This document shows, in pieces, positions 22,993 through 34,664 of a DNA stretch of 64,000 nt. The first letter of the stretch is position 1; the number at the start of each line of letters is the position of its first letter. Origin of the DNA: Streptomyces toxytricini. GTDB taxonomy: Bacteria > Actinomycetota > Actinomycetes > Streptomycetales > Streptomycetaceae. The stretch spans positions 58,301-122,300 of the forward strand of contig NZ_BMTY01000008.1 of the NCBI RefSeq assembly GCF_014649915.1, in the 5' to 3' direction. The translations under genes were made by a program, and so were the position numbers. The notes beneath the pieces were generated by a model that made no database searches, had not been told where the DNA came from, and saw only the letters and a list, made by a program, of their open reading frames with translations.

Positions 22993-23994
22993 TCACACGC
23001 GGGCGGCGGCCTCGTCGGCCAGGGCCGTCAGGTCGGCGATCGACATCGAGCCGGGCGGGAGGCCTTCCCGGGCGAAGATGTTCGCCGCGTGCCGCAGCGT
23101 CTCGTTGACGGGCGTCGGCACCCCGTGCAGCCGGCCGAGCAGGCACACCTCCCCGTTGAGGTAGTCCGCCTCGATCGTCCCCGTCCCCCGGTACAGGGAC
23201 TGCCAGGACGATCCGCCGCGCACCGCGTCCGGCTGCCGGACCTTCCCCTCGCGCGCCTCCGCCTCCTCGGCGTCGGAGGCGTACGGGATGCCCGCCGCCA
23301 GGAGGGCCTCCCGGCCCTCGCGCCGGGCCCGCAGCACCAGGGCCGCCTTGGCCGGGTCGGGTTCGGGGCCGGTCGTGGCCTGGACGGCGTTGCCGAGGTT
23401 GCCCAGCAGCTTGGCGTACTTCCACCGCATCACGTCCGTGACGACGGGCGCGCCGAAGCCCGCCCTCTCCAGGTCCGCGGAGATCCGACGGGCCCGCCCG
23501 TCCGCGCCGCCGGCGGCGAGCCCGAGGTGCAGGATGCCGGTCAGCGGTGCGCACAGCGCGCTCACGGTGCCGGGCTCGGTGAAGGTGGCGGGCAGCCACA
23601 CGCAGACCCCGTACACGCGGGCGAAGCGCCGCAGGGCGAGGCGCTCGCTCTCGACGCCGTTCTGCGCGCACAGCACGGGCAGCCGCTGCGCGGCGGTGCC
23701 CCGGCCGGCGACCTCGGCGGCGCCCCAGGCGTCGAGGGCGGCGATCGCGTCCTGCGTCTTGACGGCGAGCAGCAGGACGTCGTCGGGGCGCAGCTCGCCG
23801 AGTTCGGCCGGGCCGGTGACGACGGGCAGCCGGTGCACGAGCGGCCCGTCCGCGGTGGTGAGCCGCAGGCCGTCCGCCGCGAGGGCCTCCGCGTGCGCGC
23901 CGCGCGCGACGAGCACGACCTCGCCGCCCGCCTCCGCGAGCCGTCCGCCGATGGTCGCGCCGATGGCACCGGCGCCGATGATGATGTAGCGCAT
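22993..23994 (-). CDS. panE: 2-dehydropantoate 2-reductase (ketopantoate reductase) family
   Basis: A 333 residue NADPH-dependent reductase of the ApbA/PanE family, which reduces ketopantoate to pantoate for coenzyme A. The Rossmann motif GAGAIGATIGGRLAEAG is at residues 7-23. Catalytic Lys lies in MRWKYAKLLGNLGNAV near residue 200. The C-terminal domain has the family S-S-x-x-x-D-like segment (GGSSWQSLYRGTGTIEADYLNGEV). ATG at 23994 is the only sensible start; the frame extends much further but as low-complexity sequence. Actinomycetes carry several paralogs, so a role in secondary metabolism is possible. Confidence 0.87.
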   Translation of the reverse strand: MRYIIIGAGAIGATIGGRLAEAGGEVVLVARGAHAEALAADGLRLTTADGPLVHRLPVVTGPAELGELRPDDVLLLAVKTQDAIAALDAWGAAEVAGRGTAAQRLPVLCAQNGVESERLALRRFARVYGVCVWLPATFTEPGTVSALCAPLTGILHLGLAAGGADGRARRISADLERAGFGAPVVTDVMRWKYAKLLGNLGNAVQATTGPEPDPAKAALVLRARREGREALLAAGIPYASDAEEAEAREGKVRQPDAVRGGSSWQSLYRGTGTIEADYLNGEVCLLGRLHGVPTPVNETLRHAANIFAREGLPPGSMSIADLTALADEAAARV

Positions 23995-24294
23995 GACCGG
24001 GAAGCCTGGCACATCCGGCGGGCGCCGTGCGACGCGGTCCCCGGAACCCTCCGCTCCGGACTGCGGCCGCCCACCGGGAGATTGACGCGGCAACCACCCA
24101 TGTCGGCTGTGCGGCAAGGGGAGTTCCCGGCGCGCCGGGCCGGGTCGGCCGCCGTACGCTGGAAGTGCACGCGCGGCGCGGGAAGCCCCCGCCGGTGTGC
24201 GCCCGGACCGTCCGCCGCGGGGCTCGCGCCCCCTTCCCGGCGGGGCCCGGCGGGCTTCCCGCGTCCGAACTCCCTGTGTGAAGGGAGCCTGACG

Positions 24295-25176
24295 ATGGCT
24301 GCCACGAACCACGCACCCGCCCCGCCCCGGCCGCAGAGCCCGGAGTCGGGGCTTGCCGCAGGCTACGACCCGGGGTTCCTGGCGGTGGCGGTGCCGCCGC
24401 CGGAGCTGGACCCGCAGGTCAAGGAGGACGCGGTCCTGCTGGACGGCTCCGAGGTCGTCCCGTACACCCATTTCTCGCTGGCGCTGAGCTCGTCCCGGCG
24501 GTTCGCGCGGTGGGTGGGGTGGAACATCGACGGCGGCAGCCTGAAGCGGCTGGACCGGCGCGGGATCCGCTTCCGCCTGGACCCGCGGCTGCCGGCTTCG
24601 GCGCAGGTGGACAACGAGCTGTACCGGGACCGGGACGGCAGGCCGAACCGGCTGGACCGCGGGCACGTGGCCCGCCGCGCCGACCTGGTGTGGGGGCCGT
24701 TGGAGGAGGCCCGCCAGGCGAACCGGGACTCGTTCTTCTACACCAACATCACGCCGCAGATGGACGACTTCAACCAGAGCCCGCGGGCCGGTGTCTGGGG
24801 CCGCCTGGAGGACGCGGTGTTCGAGGAGGTGGGGGTCGACGGGCTACGGGTGTCCGCGTTCGGCGGGCCGGTGTTCCACGACGACGACCGGCTCTTCCGC
24901 GGGGTGCGGATACCGCGCGAGTTCTGGAAGGTGCTCGTCTACGGCGACCGGGGCGCCCTGAAGGCGAAGGCGTTCCTGCTGACGCAGGACCTGGTGCTGA
25001 CGGAGGCCCTCGACCTGGACGAGTTCCGGGTGTTCCAGGTCGCGGTGGGCGAGGTCGAGAGCCGGACCGGGATCCGGTTCGCGGCGGCGGTCGCCGGCGC
25101 GGAGACGGTGGCGGTGCCGGAGTCGGCGGCGGTGCGGGCCCCGCTGGAGGGCCTCGCCGACATCGACTGGGACTGA
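24295..25176 (+). CDS. DNA/RNA non-specific endonuclease
   Basis: A 293 residue His-Me finger nuclease of the NucA/endonuclease G type. The catalytic motif is LDRGHVARRADL near residue 119 (D-R-G-H with the general-base His), followed by the metal-binding Asn in YTNITPQMDDFNQ near residue 148. No signal peptide is obvious; the first 35 residues are Pro/Ala rich. ATG at 24295 has AAGGGAG seven bases upstream. It is divergent from the ketopantoate reductase gene across 300 bases in which I see no other gene. Role could be nucleic acid scavenging or toxicity. Confidence 0.88.
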   Translation: MAATNHAPAPPRPQSPESGLAAGYDPGFLAVAVPPPELDPQVKEDAVLLDGSEVVPYTHFSLALSSSRRFARWVGWNIDGGSLKRLDRRGIRFRLDPRLPASAQVDNELYRDRDGRPNRLDRGHVARRADLVWGPLEEARQANRDSFFYTNITPQMDDFNQSPRAGVWGRLEDAVFEEVGVDGLRVSAFGGPVFHDDDRLFRGVRIPREFWKVLVYGDRGALKAKAFLLTQDLVLTEALDLDEFRVFQVAVGEVESRTGIRFAAAVAGAETVAVPESAAVRAPLEGLADIDWD

Positions 25177-25185
25177 CGGGCCGGG

Positions 25186-25233
25186 CGTCCGACTGCCGCC
25201 CGGCGGGGGTGGGGGGTGGGGGTCAGTCGGACG
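25186..25233. terminator. Bidirectional terminator between convergent genes
   Basis: CGTCCGACTG (25186-25195) and CAGTCGGACG (25224-25233) form a perfect 10 bp inverted repeat around a G-rich 28 base loop. It spans the gap between the endonuclease stop and the DUF1697 stop, overlapping the latter. Shared termination is inferred. Confidence 0.45.
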
Positions 25234-25798
25234 TCATCTCGACGAGTTTCACCACCGTGTTCCAGTTCCGGGTCGTCGCGTCGATGCCCTTGGTCAGGGC
25301 CGGCCGGGCGAGGGCCTCCGCCAGCTTGGAGCGCCCGAGCCCCTCGGGGGCGTACAGGTAGAGGACCCGGTCGCCGAGGCGGAACTCCTCGGGCAGGTGG
25401 GCCTCCCGGTCGATCCCGTCGAACCGGGAGGCGTCGGGCTGCTCCGACAGGAACGTCGCGTGCAGCTGCTTCCCCTCCAGTTCCGCGGCCGGGAAGGGGC
25501 ACGCCTCGGCGACGGCGCGCAGCCGGGCGCCGTCGAGGACGAGGCAGGCGACCGCGAAGCCGAAGCGGGCCTCGATGGCCTGCTCCAGTTCGCGGGCCAG
25601 CCCGTCGGCGTCGGTCCGCGCGCTGGTGAAGACGGCGTTCCCGCTCTGGAGGTAGGTGCGGACGTCCCCGTGGCCGAGTCCTTCGAGGACCTCGCGGAGT
25701 TCGGCCATGGGCACCTTGCGGCTGCCTCCGACGTTGACCCCGCGGAGCAGGGCGGCGTACGTGGTCGTCGTCGGCTTCTTCGCCGTCCGGGTGGTCAT
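25223..25798 (-). CDS. DUF1697 domain-containing protein
   Basis: A 191 residue protein of the DUF1697 family, recognisable by [22 protein letters not shown] near the N-terminus, [14 protein letters not shown] near residue 50, and the C-terminal [14 protein letters not shown]. The biochemical role of the family is not established. The start overlaps the glycosyltransferase stop by four bases, so both are likely read from the operator-like promoter at 27004-27032. Confidence 0.9.
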   Translation of the reverse strand: MTTRTAKKPTTTTYAALLRGVNVGGSRKVPMAELREVLEGLGHGDVRTYLQSGNAVFTSARTDADGLARELEQAIEARFGFAVACLVLDGARLRAVAEACPFPAAELEGKQLHATFLSEQPDASRFDGIDREAHLPEEFRLGDRVLYLYAPEGLGRSKLAEALARPALTKGIDATTRNWNTVVKLVEMTSD

Positions 25799-26997
25799 CC
25801 TCGAACGATAGTCTCGATGAGGTCGGCGGCGCGCCGGGTGCCGCCCTCGGCTGCCATCTCGGCGCGGATGCCCTCGGCGCGGGCGGCGACCTCCGGGTCG
25901 GCGGCCAGCGCGAGCACGGCCTGCCGGAGGGTGGCGGCGTCCGCCTCGTCCATCGGGACGTGCCGGGCGACGCCCAGCGACTGCAGCATGTCGGCGTTGC
26001 CGAACTGGTCGACGGCCTGCGGGACGGCGACCATCGGGGTCGCCGTGGCGAGGCCCTCCTGGCTGCCGCCGGCGCCGGCGTGGGTGATGAAGGCGTCGGC
26101 CTGCCGGAGGACGTCCAGCTGGGGCACCCAGCGGTGCACCTCGACGTTGGCGGGGACGTCACCGAGGTCGGCGGGGTCGGTGAACCTGCCGATCTGGAGG
26201 ACGACGTGCCAGTCGGGGAGGCCCCCGAAGGCTTCGATGCACGCCCGGTAGAAGCCGGGCTGCTTCGTGAACGTCGAGCCGAGCGAGACGAGCAGCACCT
26301 TCTTGCCGGCGGCGGCCTCCGGGCGCTGCCAGGTGCCCTGGCCGCTGCGGTCGCCCTGGCAGGCGCCGACGAAGGTGTGGACGGCGGGGTCGACGCGGTC
26401 GGCGTGCGGCTGGAGGACGCGGGGGATCAGGACGATGCTGCGGCGGGGCCGGCCGACGAACCGGTCGGGGTCCTCGTCGATCCCGTTCTCGGCGAGCCAG
26501 GCGGAGAAGCGGGCGTAGTACGCGCGCCCGCGCTCGGAGGCGCGCAGCCCGGCGGTCATGGGGGCCGCCACCTCCTCCTCGTAGCCCTCCCAGGCGACGA
26601 GGTTCGGGGAGAGGGAGACGGCGGGGACGCCCCACCGGTGGGCCAGGACGCGCGCCGGGTAGGCGGTGATGTCGTGCAGGACGAGGTCGGGCTCGTCCCC
26701 TTCGAACGCGGCGGCGAGCTGGGGCAGGGCTTGGACGGCGTCGTCGAGGAAGGGCTCGATGTTGTCGATGAGCTCGGTGCCCCATGCCTCGGGCTCGTCG
26801 TCGGTGGGGAGGGTGGAGGTCCACACGACGGGGGTGGCGCCGGTCTCGGCGACCTTCTCCGCGAAGGACGCGGGGATGGCGTAGCTGACGCGGTGGCCGC
26901 GTGCGACGAGCTCCCGGATCACCTCGATGCTGGGATTGACGTGCCCGTGGGCGGCGATGGAGAACATGGCGATGTGGGCGGGCTTCGCTGCGGTCAT
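25795..26997 (-). CDS. Macrolide-inactivating-type glycosyltransferase (GT1, MGT/OleD-like)
   Basis: A 400 residue GT1 enzyme (GT-B fold) that moves glucose from UDP-glucose to hydroxyls of macrolides, flavonoids and similar compounds. The acceptor-site catalytic His is in [14 protein letters not shown] (near residue 18), and a partner Asp is in [12 protein letters not shown] near residue 110. The C-terminal sugar-nucleotide motif runs [30 protein letters not shown], ending with the [11 protein letters not shown] segment. Length and motifs match MGT/OleD self-resistance enzymes. It probably protects against macrolides made by this or other strains. The promoter upstream contains a palindromic operator. 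Confidence 0.92.
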   Translation of the reverse strand: MTAAKPAHIAMFSIAAHGHVNPSIEVIRELVARGHRVSYAIPASFAEKVAETGATPVVWTSTLPTDDEPEAWGTELIDNIEPFLDDAVQALPQLAAAFEGDEPDLVLHDITAYPARVLAHRWGVPAVSLSPNLVAWEGYEEEVAAPMTAGLRASERGRAYYARFSAWLAENGIDEDPDRFVGRPRRSIVLIPRVLQPHADRVDPAVHTFVGACQGDRSGQGTWQRPEAAAGKKVLLVSLGSTFTKQPGFYRACIEAFGGLPDWHVVLQIGRFTDPADLGDVPANVEVHRWVPQLDVLRQADAFITHAGAGGSQEGLATATPMVAVPQAVDQFGNADMLQSLGVARHVPMDEADAATLRQAVLALAADPEVAARAEGIRAEMAAEGGTRRAADLIETIVRG

Positions 26998-27003
26998 GCA
27001 CCC

Positions 27004-27032
27004 ACCATAGCGAGACGAGACGTCTCGTTCAA
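27004..27032 (-). promoter_or_regulatory. Promoter with palindromic operator in its spacer (glycosyltransferase)
   Basis: On the minus strand, TTGAAC (27027-27032) and TATGGT (27004-27009) are separated by exactly 17 bases, a good -35/-10 pair. The spacer holds ACGAGACGTCTCGT (27015-27028), a perfect 14 bp palindrome of TetR-operator type. Transcription would start within a few bases of the ATG at 26997, giving a near-leaderless mRNA. A repressor sitting here would block RNA polymerase directly. Confidence 0.6.
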
Positions 27033-27136
27033 CTGTTTTTGATCACGGCGCCCCGGGCGGGCGTGCGAGACTGGGCCGCCGGACCCGGCCCCACGCAGGG
27101 CGGCCGGCAGGGATGCGAGAGGGACGACGACACCGC

Positions 27137-27988
27137 ATGGACGAGGCGCTGGCCCGGGACGTGTTGGACGCGGCGGGCTTCACCGCGGAGCCGGCCCTGC
27201 TGGCGCTCGGCGAGAACGCGGTCTTCCGTACGGGCGACCTGGTGGTCAAGGTCGGCCGCGAGGCGGCCCTGATGGAGCGGGCCGAGCGGGAGCTCGCCGT
27301 GGCGGCCTGGCTGGAGCAGGCCGGGATCCCGGCCGTCCGGGCCGCGGAGTCCGGGGCCCGGCTGGTCGCCGGACACCCCGTCACGGTGTGGCACCGGCTG
27401 CCCGACGCGGTCCGCCCGGCCGGCCCCGCCGACCTCGCGCAGCTGCTGCGACAGCTCCACGCCCTGCCCGCACCGCCCTTCGCGCTGCCCGCGCGGGACC
27501 TGCTCGGCGGCGTCGAGCGCTGGCTGCGCCTCGCCGGGGACGCGGTCGACCCCGCGGACGCCGCCTACCTGCGGGCCCGCCGCGACGCGTACGCCGACGA
27601 GGTGGCGGCCCTCGCCCCCTGCCTGCCGCCGGGCCCGATCCACGGCGACGCCCTGCCGCGCAACGTGCACGCCGGCCCGGACGGCCCGGTCCTCGTCGAC
27701 CTGGAGACCGTCTCAGCCGACCTGCGCGAGCACGACCTGGTGGTGATGGCCCTCTCCCGCGACCGGTACGGCCTCCCCGACGCGGCGTACGGCGAGTTCA
27801 CCGCCGCGTACGGGTGGGACGTGCGCGACTGGGAGGGCTGCGCGGTCCTGCGCGGCGCCCGCGAGACCGCCAGCTGCGCCTGGGTGGCCCAGCACGCCCC
27901 GGCCAACCCGCGCGCCCTGGCCGAGTTCCGCCACCGGGTGGCCTCCCTCCGCACGGGCGACACCGCCGCCCGCTGGCACGCCTTCTGA
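27137..27988 (+). CDS. Aminoglycoside phosphotransferase (APH)-family kinase
   Basis: A 283 residue protein of the APH/choline kinase fold. The catalytic loop HGDALPRNV near residue 171 supplies Asp and Asn, and VLVDLETVS near residue 189 is the magnesium-binding DFG-like motif. The ATP-binding Lys is in LVVKVGRE near residue 39. Substrate is unknown; many actinobacterial relatives are not antibiotic-resistance enzymes. ATG at 27137 is preferred, with 27113 as an alternative. It is divergent from the glycosyltransferase gene, whose operator lies 105 bases upstream, so co-regulation is conceivable. Confidence 0.85.
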   Translation: MDEALARDVLDAAGFTAEPALLALGENAVFRTGDLVVKVGREAALMERAERELAVAAWLEQAGIPAVRAAESGARLVAGHPVTVWHRLPDAVRPAGPADLAQLLRQLHALPAPPFALPARDLLGGVERWLRLAGDAVDPADAAYLRARRDAYADEVAALAPCLPPGPIHGDALPRNVHAGPDGPVLVDLETVSADLREHDLVVMALSRDRYGLPDAAYGEFTAAYGWDVRDWEGCAVLRGARETASCAWVAQHAPANPRALAEFRHRVASLRTGDTAARWHAF

Positions 27989-28100
27989 CCCCGCCTCGGG
28001 ATCCGGCGCCGGGGCCGCCCGCCCGGCCGGAGACCGCCGGGTGGGATGATCCCTCCCGCAACGGGATGCGCCGCAGGCGCGCAGACGAGCGAGGGACACG

Positions 28101-28700
28101 ATGACCGACCACCAGGCCGCCGCCATGGCCGTGCTCGGCCCCGGCCGGAACCGGTACGCCGATCCGGCTGCCTGGGCGCAGCTCCACGCCGAACTCGGTT
28201 TCGAGCTGCCGGGCGACTACCGGGTGATCGTGGACGCCTACGCCCCCGTCCGGCTCAACGGCCACCTGTACCTGAGCCACCCCGCAACGGAACGCCGGAA
28301 CCTGGGCCGGTGGATCCGGCAGACGGTCCGCGCCTGGTCCGAGGTGGACTGGGACGACGTCGCCCCCGACGAGGATCCTCGCCTGCTGTGCGGACTGAAG
28401 AGCCTGCGCTTCGGCGGCGACGACGGCCTGTGGCCGTTGGCGAGCACCGACCGCGGCGAGACCGTCTTCCTCGCCGATGCGGGCACCGCGTCCGCCTGGC
28501 TCCTCGTCGAGGACGGGGAAGGCGGCTGGACCCGTTACGACATGGGCTTCGCCGAATGGCTCCACCGCTACCTCGTCGGCGAAGACACGGCCGGCCCGAA
28601 CAGCTCGGCCTTCCACCCCGGCCCCGTGGAACTGGTGAGCCTCCCGATGGCCCCCGAGGACCGCCCGGCCCCCTGGTACGGGCCGGACCGCGGCATGTGA
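28101..28700 (+). CDS. SMI1/KNR4 (SUKH) family protein
   Basis: A 199 residue protein of the SUKH superfamily. The core motif LHAELGFELPGDYRVIVDAY near residue 28 is the usual E-x-x-x-G-x-x-L-P-x-D-Y pattern, followed by PLASTDRGETVFL near residue 113. SUKH proteins often act as immunity proteins against toxins such as nucleases. No toxin gene adjoins it here; the DNA/RNA endonuclease is 3 kb away. Function is therefore open. ATG at 28101 has GAGGGA upstream. Confidence 0.85.
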   Translation: MTDHQAAAMAVLGPGRNRYADPAAWAQLHAELGFELPGDYRVIVDAYAPVRLNGHLYLSHPATERRNLGRWIRQTVRAWSEVDWDDVAPDEDPRLLCGLKSLRFGGDDGLWPLASTDRGETVFLADAGTASAWLLVEDGEGGWTRYDMGFAEWLHRYLVGEDTAGPNSSAFHPGPVELVSLPMAPEDRPAPWYGPDRGM

Positions 28701-28713
28701 GCCACCGCCGGGG

Positions 28714-29439
28714 TCAGGCCGGGGCGGGGACCGCGCCGCGCAGGGGCCACGCCGGGTCGACCACCGCGTCCGGGGTGCCCTGGCGGCGCAGGTAGGACTG
28801 GAAGTCGCGGGCCCAGCGCTCGTGCCAGGCGCCCTGCCGTTCGTGCAGCGCGTCCGGGCTGAGGGCGGCGACCTGCGGGTGCCGGGCGGCTATCGCCCGG
28901 GCCACCTGCACCGCCGCCAGGGCGTCGGATCCGGCGTCGTGCGCCCGGTCCAGGACCACCCCGTACACCGCACAGGCGGCCTCCAGCGTCCGCTTGCCCC
29001 GGCGGTAGCGGTCCACCGCGCGGTCGATGGTGAGCGGGTCGACGACGGGACCGGTCGCCGGGCCGCCGAGCCTCTCGGCGAGCGACGGCAGCCCGTACCG
29101 GGCCAGTTCGGCGGCGAGGAGGGTCAGGTCGAAGGCGGCGTTGTAGGCGACGACGACGGCACCCTGCCGCCAGTGGCCCACGAGGTCTTCGGCGACCTCC
29201 TCGGCGACCTCGCGCGCCGGGCGGCCCTCGGCGGCGGCACGCTCCGTGCTGATCCCGTGGATCGCGGCGGCCTGCTGCGGGATCGGTATGCCCGGGTCCG
29301 CGAGCCAGCAGCGCCGCCCGAGCACCTCGCCGGCCCGGACCTCGACGACCGCGGCCGTGACGATCCGGGACTCCCCCGGCTCGGTCCCGGTCGTCTCCAG
29401 GTCGAACCCGATCAGCACACCGCCGTGCCAGTCCCCCAT
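28714..29439 (-). CDS. 3'-5' exonuclease, DnaQ/DNA polymerase III epsilon-like
   Basis: A 241 residue DEDDh exonuclease. ExoI is IGFDLETTG near residue 10, ExoII is AYNAAFDLTLL near residue 98, and ExoIII His/Asp are in HDAGSDALAAVQV near residue 167. No polymerase or helicase domain is fused. It probably degrades single-stranded DNA or RNA ends in repair or turnover. ATG at 29439. Confidence 0.9.
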   Translation of the reverse strand: MGDWHGGVLIGFDLETTGTEPGESRIVTAAVVEVRAGEVLGRRCWLADPGIPIPQQAAAIHGISTERAAAEGRPAREVAEEVAEDLVGHWRQGAVVVAYNAAFDLTLLAAELARYGLPSLAERLGGPATGPVVDPLTIDRAVDRYRRGKRTLEAACAVYGVVLDRAHDAGSDALAAVQVARAIAARHPQVAALSPDALHERQGAWHERWARDFQSYLRRQGTPDAVVDPAWPLRGAVPAPA

Positions 29440-29532
29440 GACGCGCCCCTCCCCCGCACCCGTACGCCCCCGTGCGGCGGCGACGTCCCTCTTCGGTCAA
29501 CGGCTTTCAGCCTGCCACGGGGGTCTGACAGC

Positions 29533-30894
29533 TCACGACACCGGCCGTGAATCCTGCCAAATCGACTCGAATTCCTCCCGATACGTAGGGAGAAGTCCGT
29601 TTTCGGTGTCGCGTGTGGCGTCCCGCGCGCCGCCGCCCCGCAGGACCAGCACCGGCGCCTCCATGCCGCGCGCCCGCCGCAGGTACGACTGCACGACGGC
29701 GATGCCCGAGCTCTCCCCCTCCACCAGGTAGGCCGTGAAGCGGGGGGTCTCGTCGAAGACGTGGATCTCGAACCGGGAGGGGTCCTTGAGCCTCGCCCTC
29801 ACCCGCCGCACGTGCAGGATGTTCATCTCGACCGAGCGGCTCAGCTCGCCCTTGCGCAGCCCCAGCTCGCGCTCGCGCCGCTTGACGGCGCTGCTCGCCG
29901 GGTTGAGGAACAGCAGCCGGACCCGGCAGCCCGCCTCCGTGAGCCGGACGAGTCTTCGGCCGGAGAAGTTCTGCACCAGCAGGTTCAGGCCTATGCCGAT
30001 GGCGTCGAGCCGCCGCGCCCCGCCGAAGAGGTCCTCGGCGGGCAGCTGCCGCTGGAGCCGCACCCGGTCGGGGTGGACGGAGACCACGTCCGCGTACCGG
30101 TCGCCGACCAGGTCCTCCACGGCGTCGATCGGCAGCCGGTCCGCCGAGGGCGAGCCCGCCCCGCCGCCGAGGACCTCCAGCAGGCGGGCCGACGCCCGTT
30201 CGGCCTGCTCCAGCACCGCCCGCGACAGGGCCCGGTTGCGGGAGACGACGTTCCGCGTCACCTCCAGCTCGTCCAGCGCGAGCTCGATCTCCCGCCGGTC
30301 GTCGAAGTACGGCTCGAAGCAGGGCCAGTGCTGGACCATCAGCTCACGCAGCTGCGGGAGCGTCAGGAAGCTGAGGACGTTGTCGTCGGCCGGGTCGAGC
30401 AGGTAGCCCTTGCGCCGGCTCACCTCGCGCACCGCCACCGCCCGGTGCACCCACTCCTGGCCGGCCGGGCCGGCCGCGGCGACGACCCAGTCGTCCTCGC
30501 CGTGCACCGGCTCGTAGATCGGCCGCAGGACCGCCCCGACGACCGAGCGCAGCCGCTGCTCGATCAGGTTGAGCCAGATGTACGCCCGCCCCGCGCGCTG
30601 GGCCCGCGTACGGACCTCGCTCCACGCGTCGGCGCCCCAGTCGAGTTCGGCCCCGGCCCGGATGACGGCCGTCCCCGGCCCGGGCGCGGGCGCCGCCGGG
30701 GACACCGCGCCGGACGGCCCGCCCCCCGGGCCCCCGGGACCCGCCGGCCCGCCCTGCCCGGCCCCCGCCGACCCACCCGGAACCCCACCCGGCACCCCGC
30801 CGGACGCACCCCCGGGTGCGCCTCCTGGGGCGTCCGCCGGGCCGCCCTCGTGACCGCTGTCACCAGGGGGCAGCTCCAGACCTCCCGAGCTCAC
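29533..30894 (-). CDS. SAV_2148-type HEPN domain-containing protein
   Basis: A 453 residue protein matching the Streptomyces family named after SAV_2148. An N-terminal Gly/Pro-rich repeat tract (residues about 18-62, GGAPGG/GGVPGG units) precedes a folded region beginning SEVRTRAQRAGRAYIWLNLIEQRLRSVVGAV, the helical HEPN-like part. The C-terminal half contains LNLLVQNFSGRRLVRLTEAGCRVRLLFLNP, similar to phospholipase-D-like or DUF-type domains. HEPN domains often belong to RNA-targeting systems, but no partner toxin gene is adjacent and the family is broadly conserved, so a housekeeping role is more likely. GTG start at 30894. Confidence 0.8.
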   Translation of the reverse strand: MSSGGLELPPGDSGHEGGPADAPGGAPGGASGGVPGGVPGGSAGAGQGGPAGPGGPGGGPSGAVSPAAPAPGPGTAVIRAGAELDWGADAWSEVRTRAQRAGRAYIWLNLIEQRLRSVVGAVLRPIYEPVHGEDDWVVAAAGPAGQEWVHRAVAVREVSRRKGYLLDPADDNVLSFLTLPQLRELMVQHWPCFEPYFDDRREIELALDELEVTRNVVSRNRALSRAVLEQAERASARLLEVLGGGAGSPSADRLPIDAVEDLVGDRYADVVSVHPDRVRLQRQLPAEDLFGGARRLDAIGIGLNLLVQNFSGRRLVRLTEAGCRVRLLFLNPASSAVKRRERELGLRKGELSRSVEMNILHVRRVRARLKDPSRFEIHVFDETPRFTAYLVEGESSGIAVVQSYLRRARGMEAPVLVLRGGGARDATRDTENGLLPTYREEFESIWQDSRPVS

Positions 30895-31194
30895 CCGTGC
30901 ACCGCCTTCTGCGTCTGGAACGCCCGTCTAAGTGATCACGGAAGACTACTCCGAGCGCGGCGCCCGGTGCAGCCCGATGACGCCCGACGGACCGTACACC
31001 GGTGATCGGTTGACCCATTATCGGATGCGCAGACAGTCCGCCGACCCGCATATCGTCCCGCGGGGTCACCCGGTCGGAGCAGTCGCAAGTCCCCGCGGAA
31101 GGGACCTCTTTCGGGGAAGATCCAGGCAGTGACGCGGTCCACGCCGGATCAGCCCCACACCTCCGTCCGACACCGAGGGGAAGAGTCGTTGTCC
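30895..31194. promoter_or_regulatory. Divergent promoter region, HEPN gene / glgX
   Basis: This 300 base spacer separates two divergent genes. It is A+T richer than average around 31000-31030, where TTGACC (31011-31016) could be a -35 reading toward glgX; no matching -10 is convincing. I see no gene in it. Confidence 0.35.
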
Positions 31195-33293
<2,099 letters not shown>

Positions 33294-33309
<16 letters not shown>

Positions 33310-34583
33310 CGCACCGGGGCGGCTCCCGGCGGCGCGGCGGGCGACGGGTCGGGCCGGGCGGGCACCCGGCCGCGGGCCGCCGGGACGCGGGTGGCGCACG
33401 CGAGGGCGAGCGCGAGGGCGGCCGCCGCCACGGCGACGGCGAACGCGCCGTCGGCGCCGTGGGCCTCGGCGAGCCGCCCGGACAGGGCGAGGGCCGAGGC
33501 CTGGCCGGCGACGAGCGCGCTGGCGGCCCAGGCGGTCGCCTCGGCGAGCCGGTCCGCGGCGACCGACCGCTCCGTGAGGGCGAAAGCGGTGATCAGGTGG
33601 GGTGCGTAGGCGGCGCCGAGGACGGTGACCGCCGCGTACAGCGCCGGGAGGCCGTCGGTGTACAGCAGCGGCACGGACAGGACGAGCGCCGCGCCGGTGG
33701 CGGCCCGCCAGCGCAGCCGCAGCCCGACGCGGGCGGGCAGCGCGCCGACCGCCAGGCCCGCCACGGCGCTGACGACGCCCATGGCGGCGTAGACGGTGCC
33801 GGCCTGGCCGGGGGCGCCGAGGCGGGCGGTGAGGGCGGCGATGCCGGCCTGGCAGGCGCCGAACATGGCGCCCTGGAGGAAGAGGGAGCCGCGGACGGCG
33901 TGGACGACGCCGGGGTGGCGGGGCCGGCGGGGGCGCCGTCCGGCAGGGGCGGTGGCGGCAGCGGCGGCCGGGGCGGTGGCGGCCGCGGTGGGGTGGAGGG
34001 CGAAGGCGGTGCCGAAGACGGCGACGAGGGCGGCCGCCAGGGCCAGGGCGAACGCGGGGTGCGCGGCGAGGGCGGCGACTCCGACGAGGGCGGGCCCGAG
34101 GACGAAGGACACCTCGTCGAGGGTCCCTTCGAGGGAGTGGACGGCGCCCAGCAGGCCCTCGTCGGCGCGGGCGCGGTGCGCGAGCGCGACGGACCTGGTC
34201 CGGGCGAGCGGCCCGACCAGCGGCACCGACGCCCCGGCGAGGGCCCCGACCGCGGCGAGCGCCGGCACCGGCAGGCCCCCGAGGGCGCCGGCGACCAGGC
34301 CGGCGGTGGCGGCCGCGTTGACCGCCGCGGCGGCGAGGACCACGGGCCGCTGGCCGCGGCGGTCGGCGGTCCGCCCGAGCAGCGGCCCGCCGAGGACCTG
34401 CCCGGCGGAGAGCGCGGCGCCGACCGTCCCGGCGGCAGCGAGGGAGCCGCTGGTCGCGGCGACGAGGAGGACGCTGCCGAACTGGACCATGGCCACGGGC
34501 AGGCGGGCGAGGAAGGAGAGCAGCGGTAGCAGGGGCCCGGTCAGGGCGAGGACGCGTCGATAGGTATCGAGGGTTCCGGACAC
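33294..34583 (-). CDS. MFS transporter
   Basis: A 429 residue, extremely Ala/Val/Gly-rich membrane protein with about 12 predicted helices. The loop 2-3 MFS motif appears as GRTADRRGQRP near residue 70. A long Ala/Pro-rich central loop (residues about 200-225) separates the two halves. Substrate unknown. It lies convergent with glgX and divergent from treY, 81 bases from the treY start. Its position between sugar genes does not prove a sugar substrate. Confidence 0.83.
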
Positions 34584-34664
34584 CGGCCCACGCTAACGGG
34601 GTGCAGTCACCCGGATGCATTGGGTCATGGCACGGAATCCGGGAAGCTGGGTACGTACGTTCTC

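Noticed and set aside
28101..28700. Toxin-immunity pair with the DNA/RNA endonuclease at 24295
   Set aside because: The genes are 3 kb apart with unrelated genes between them, so pairing is not supported.
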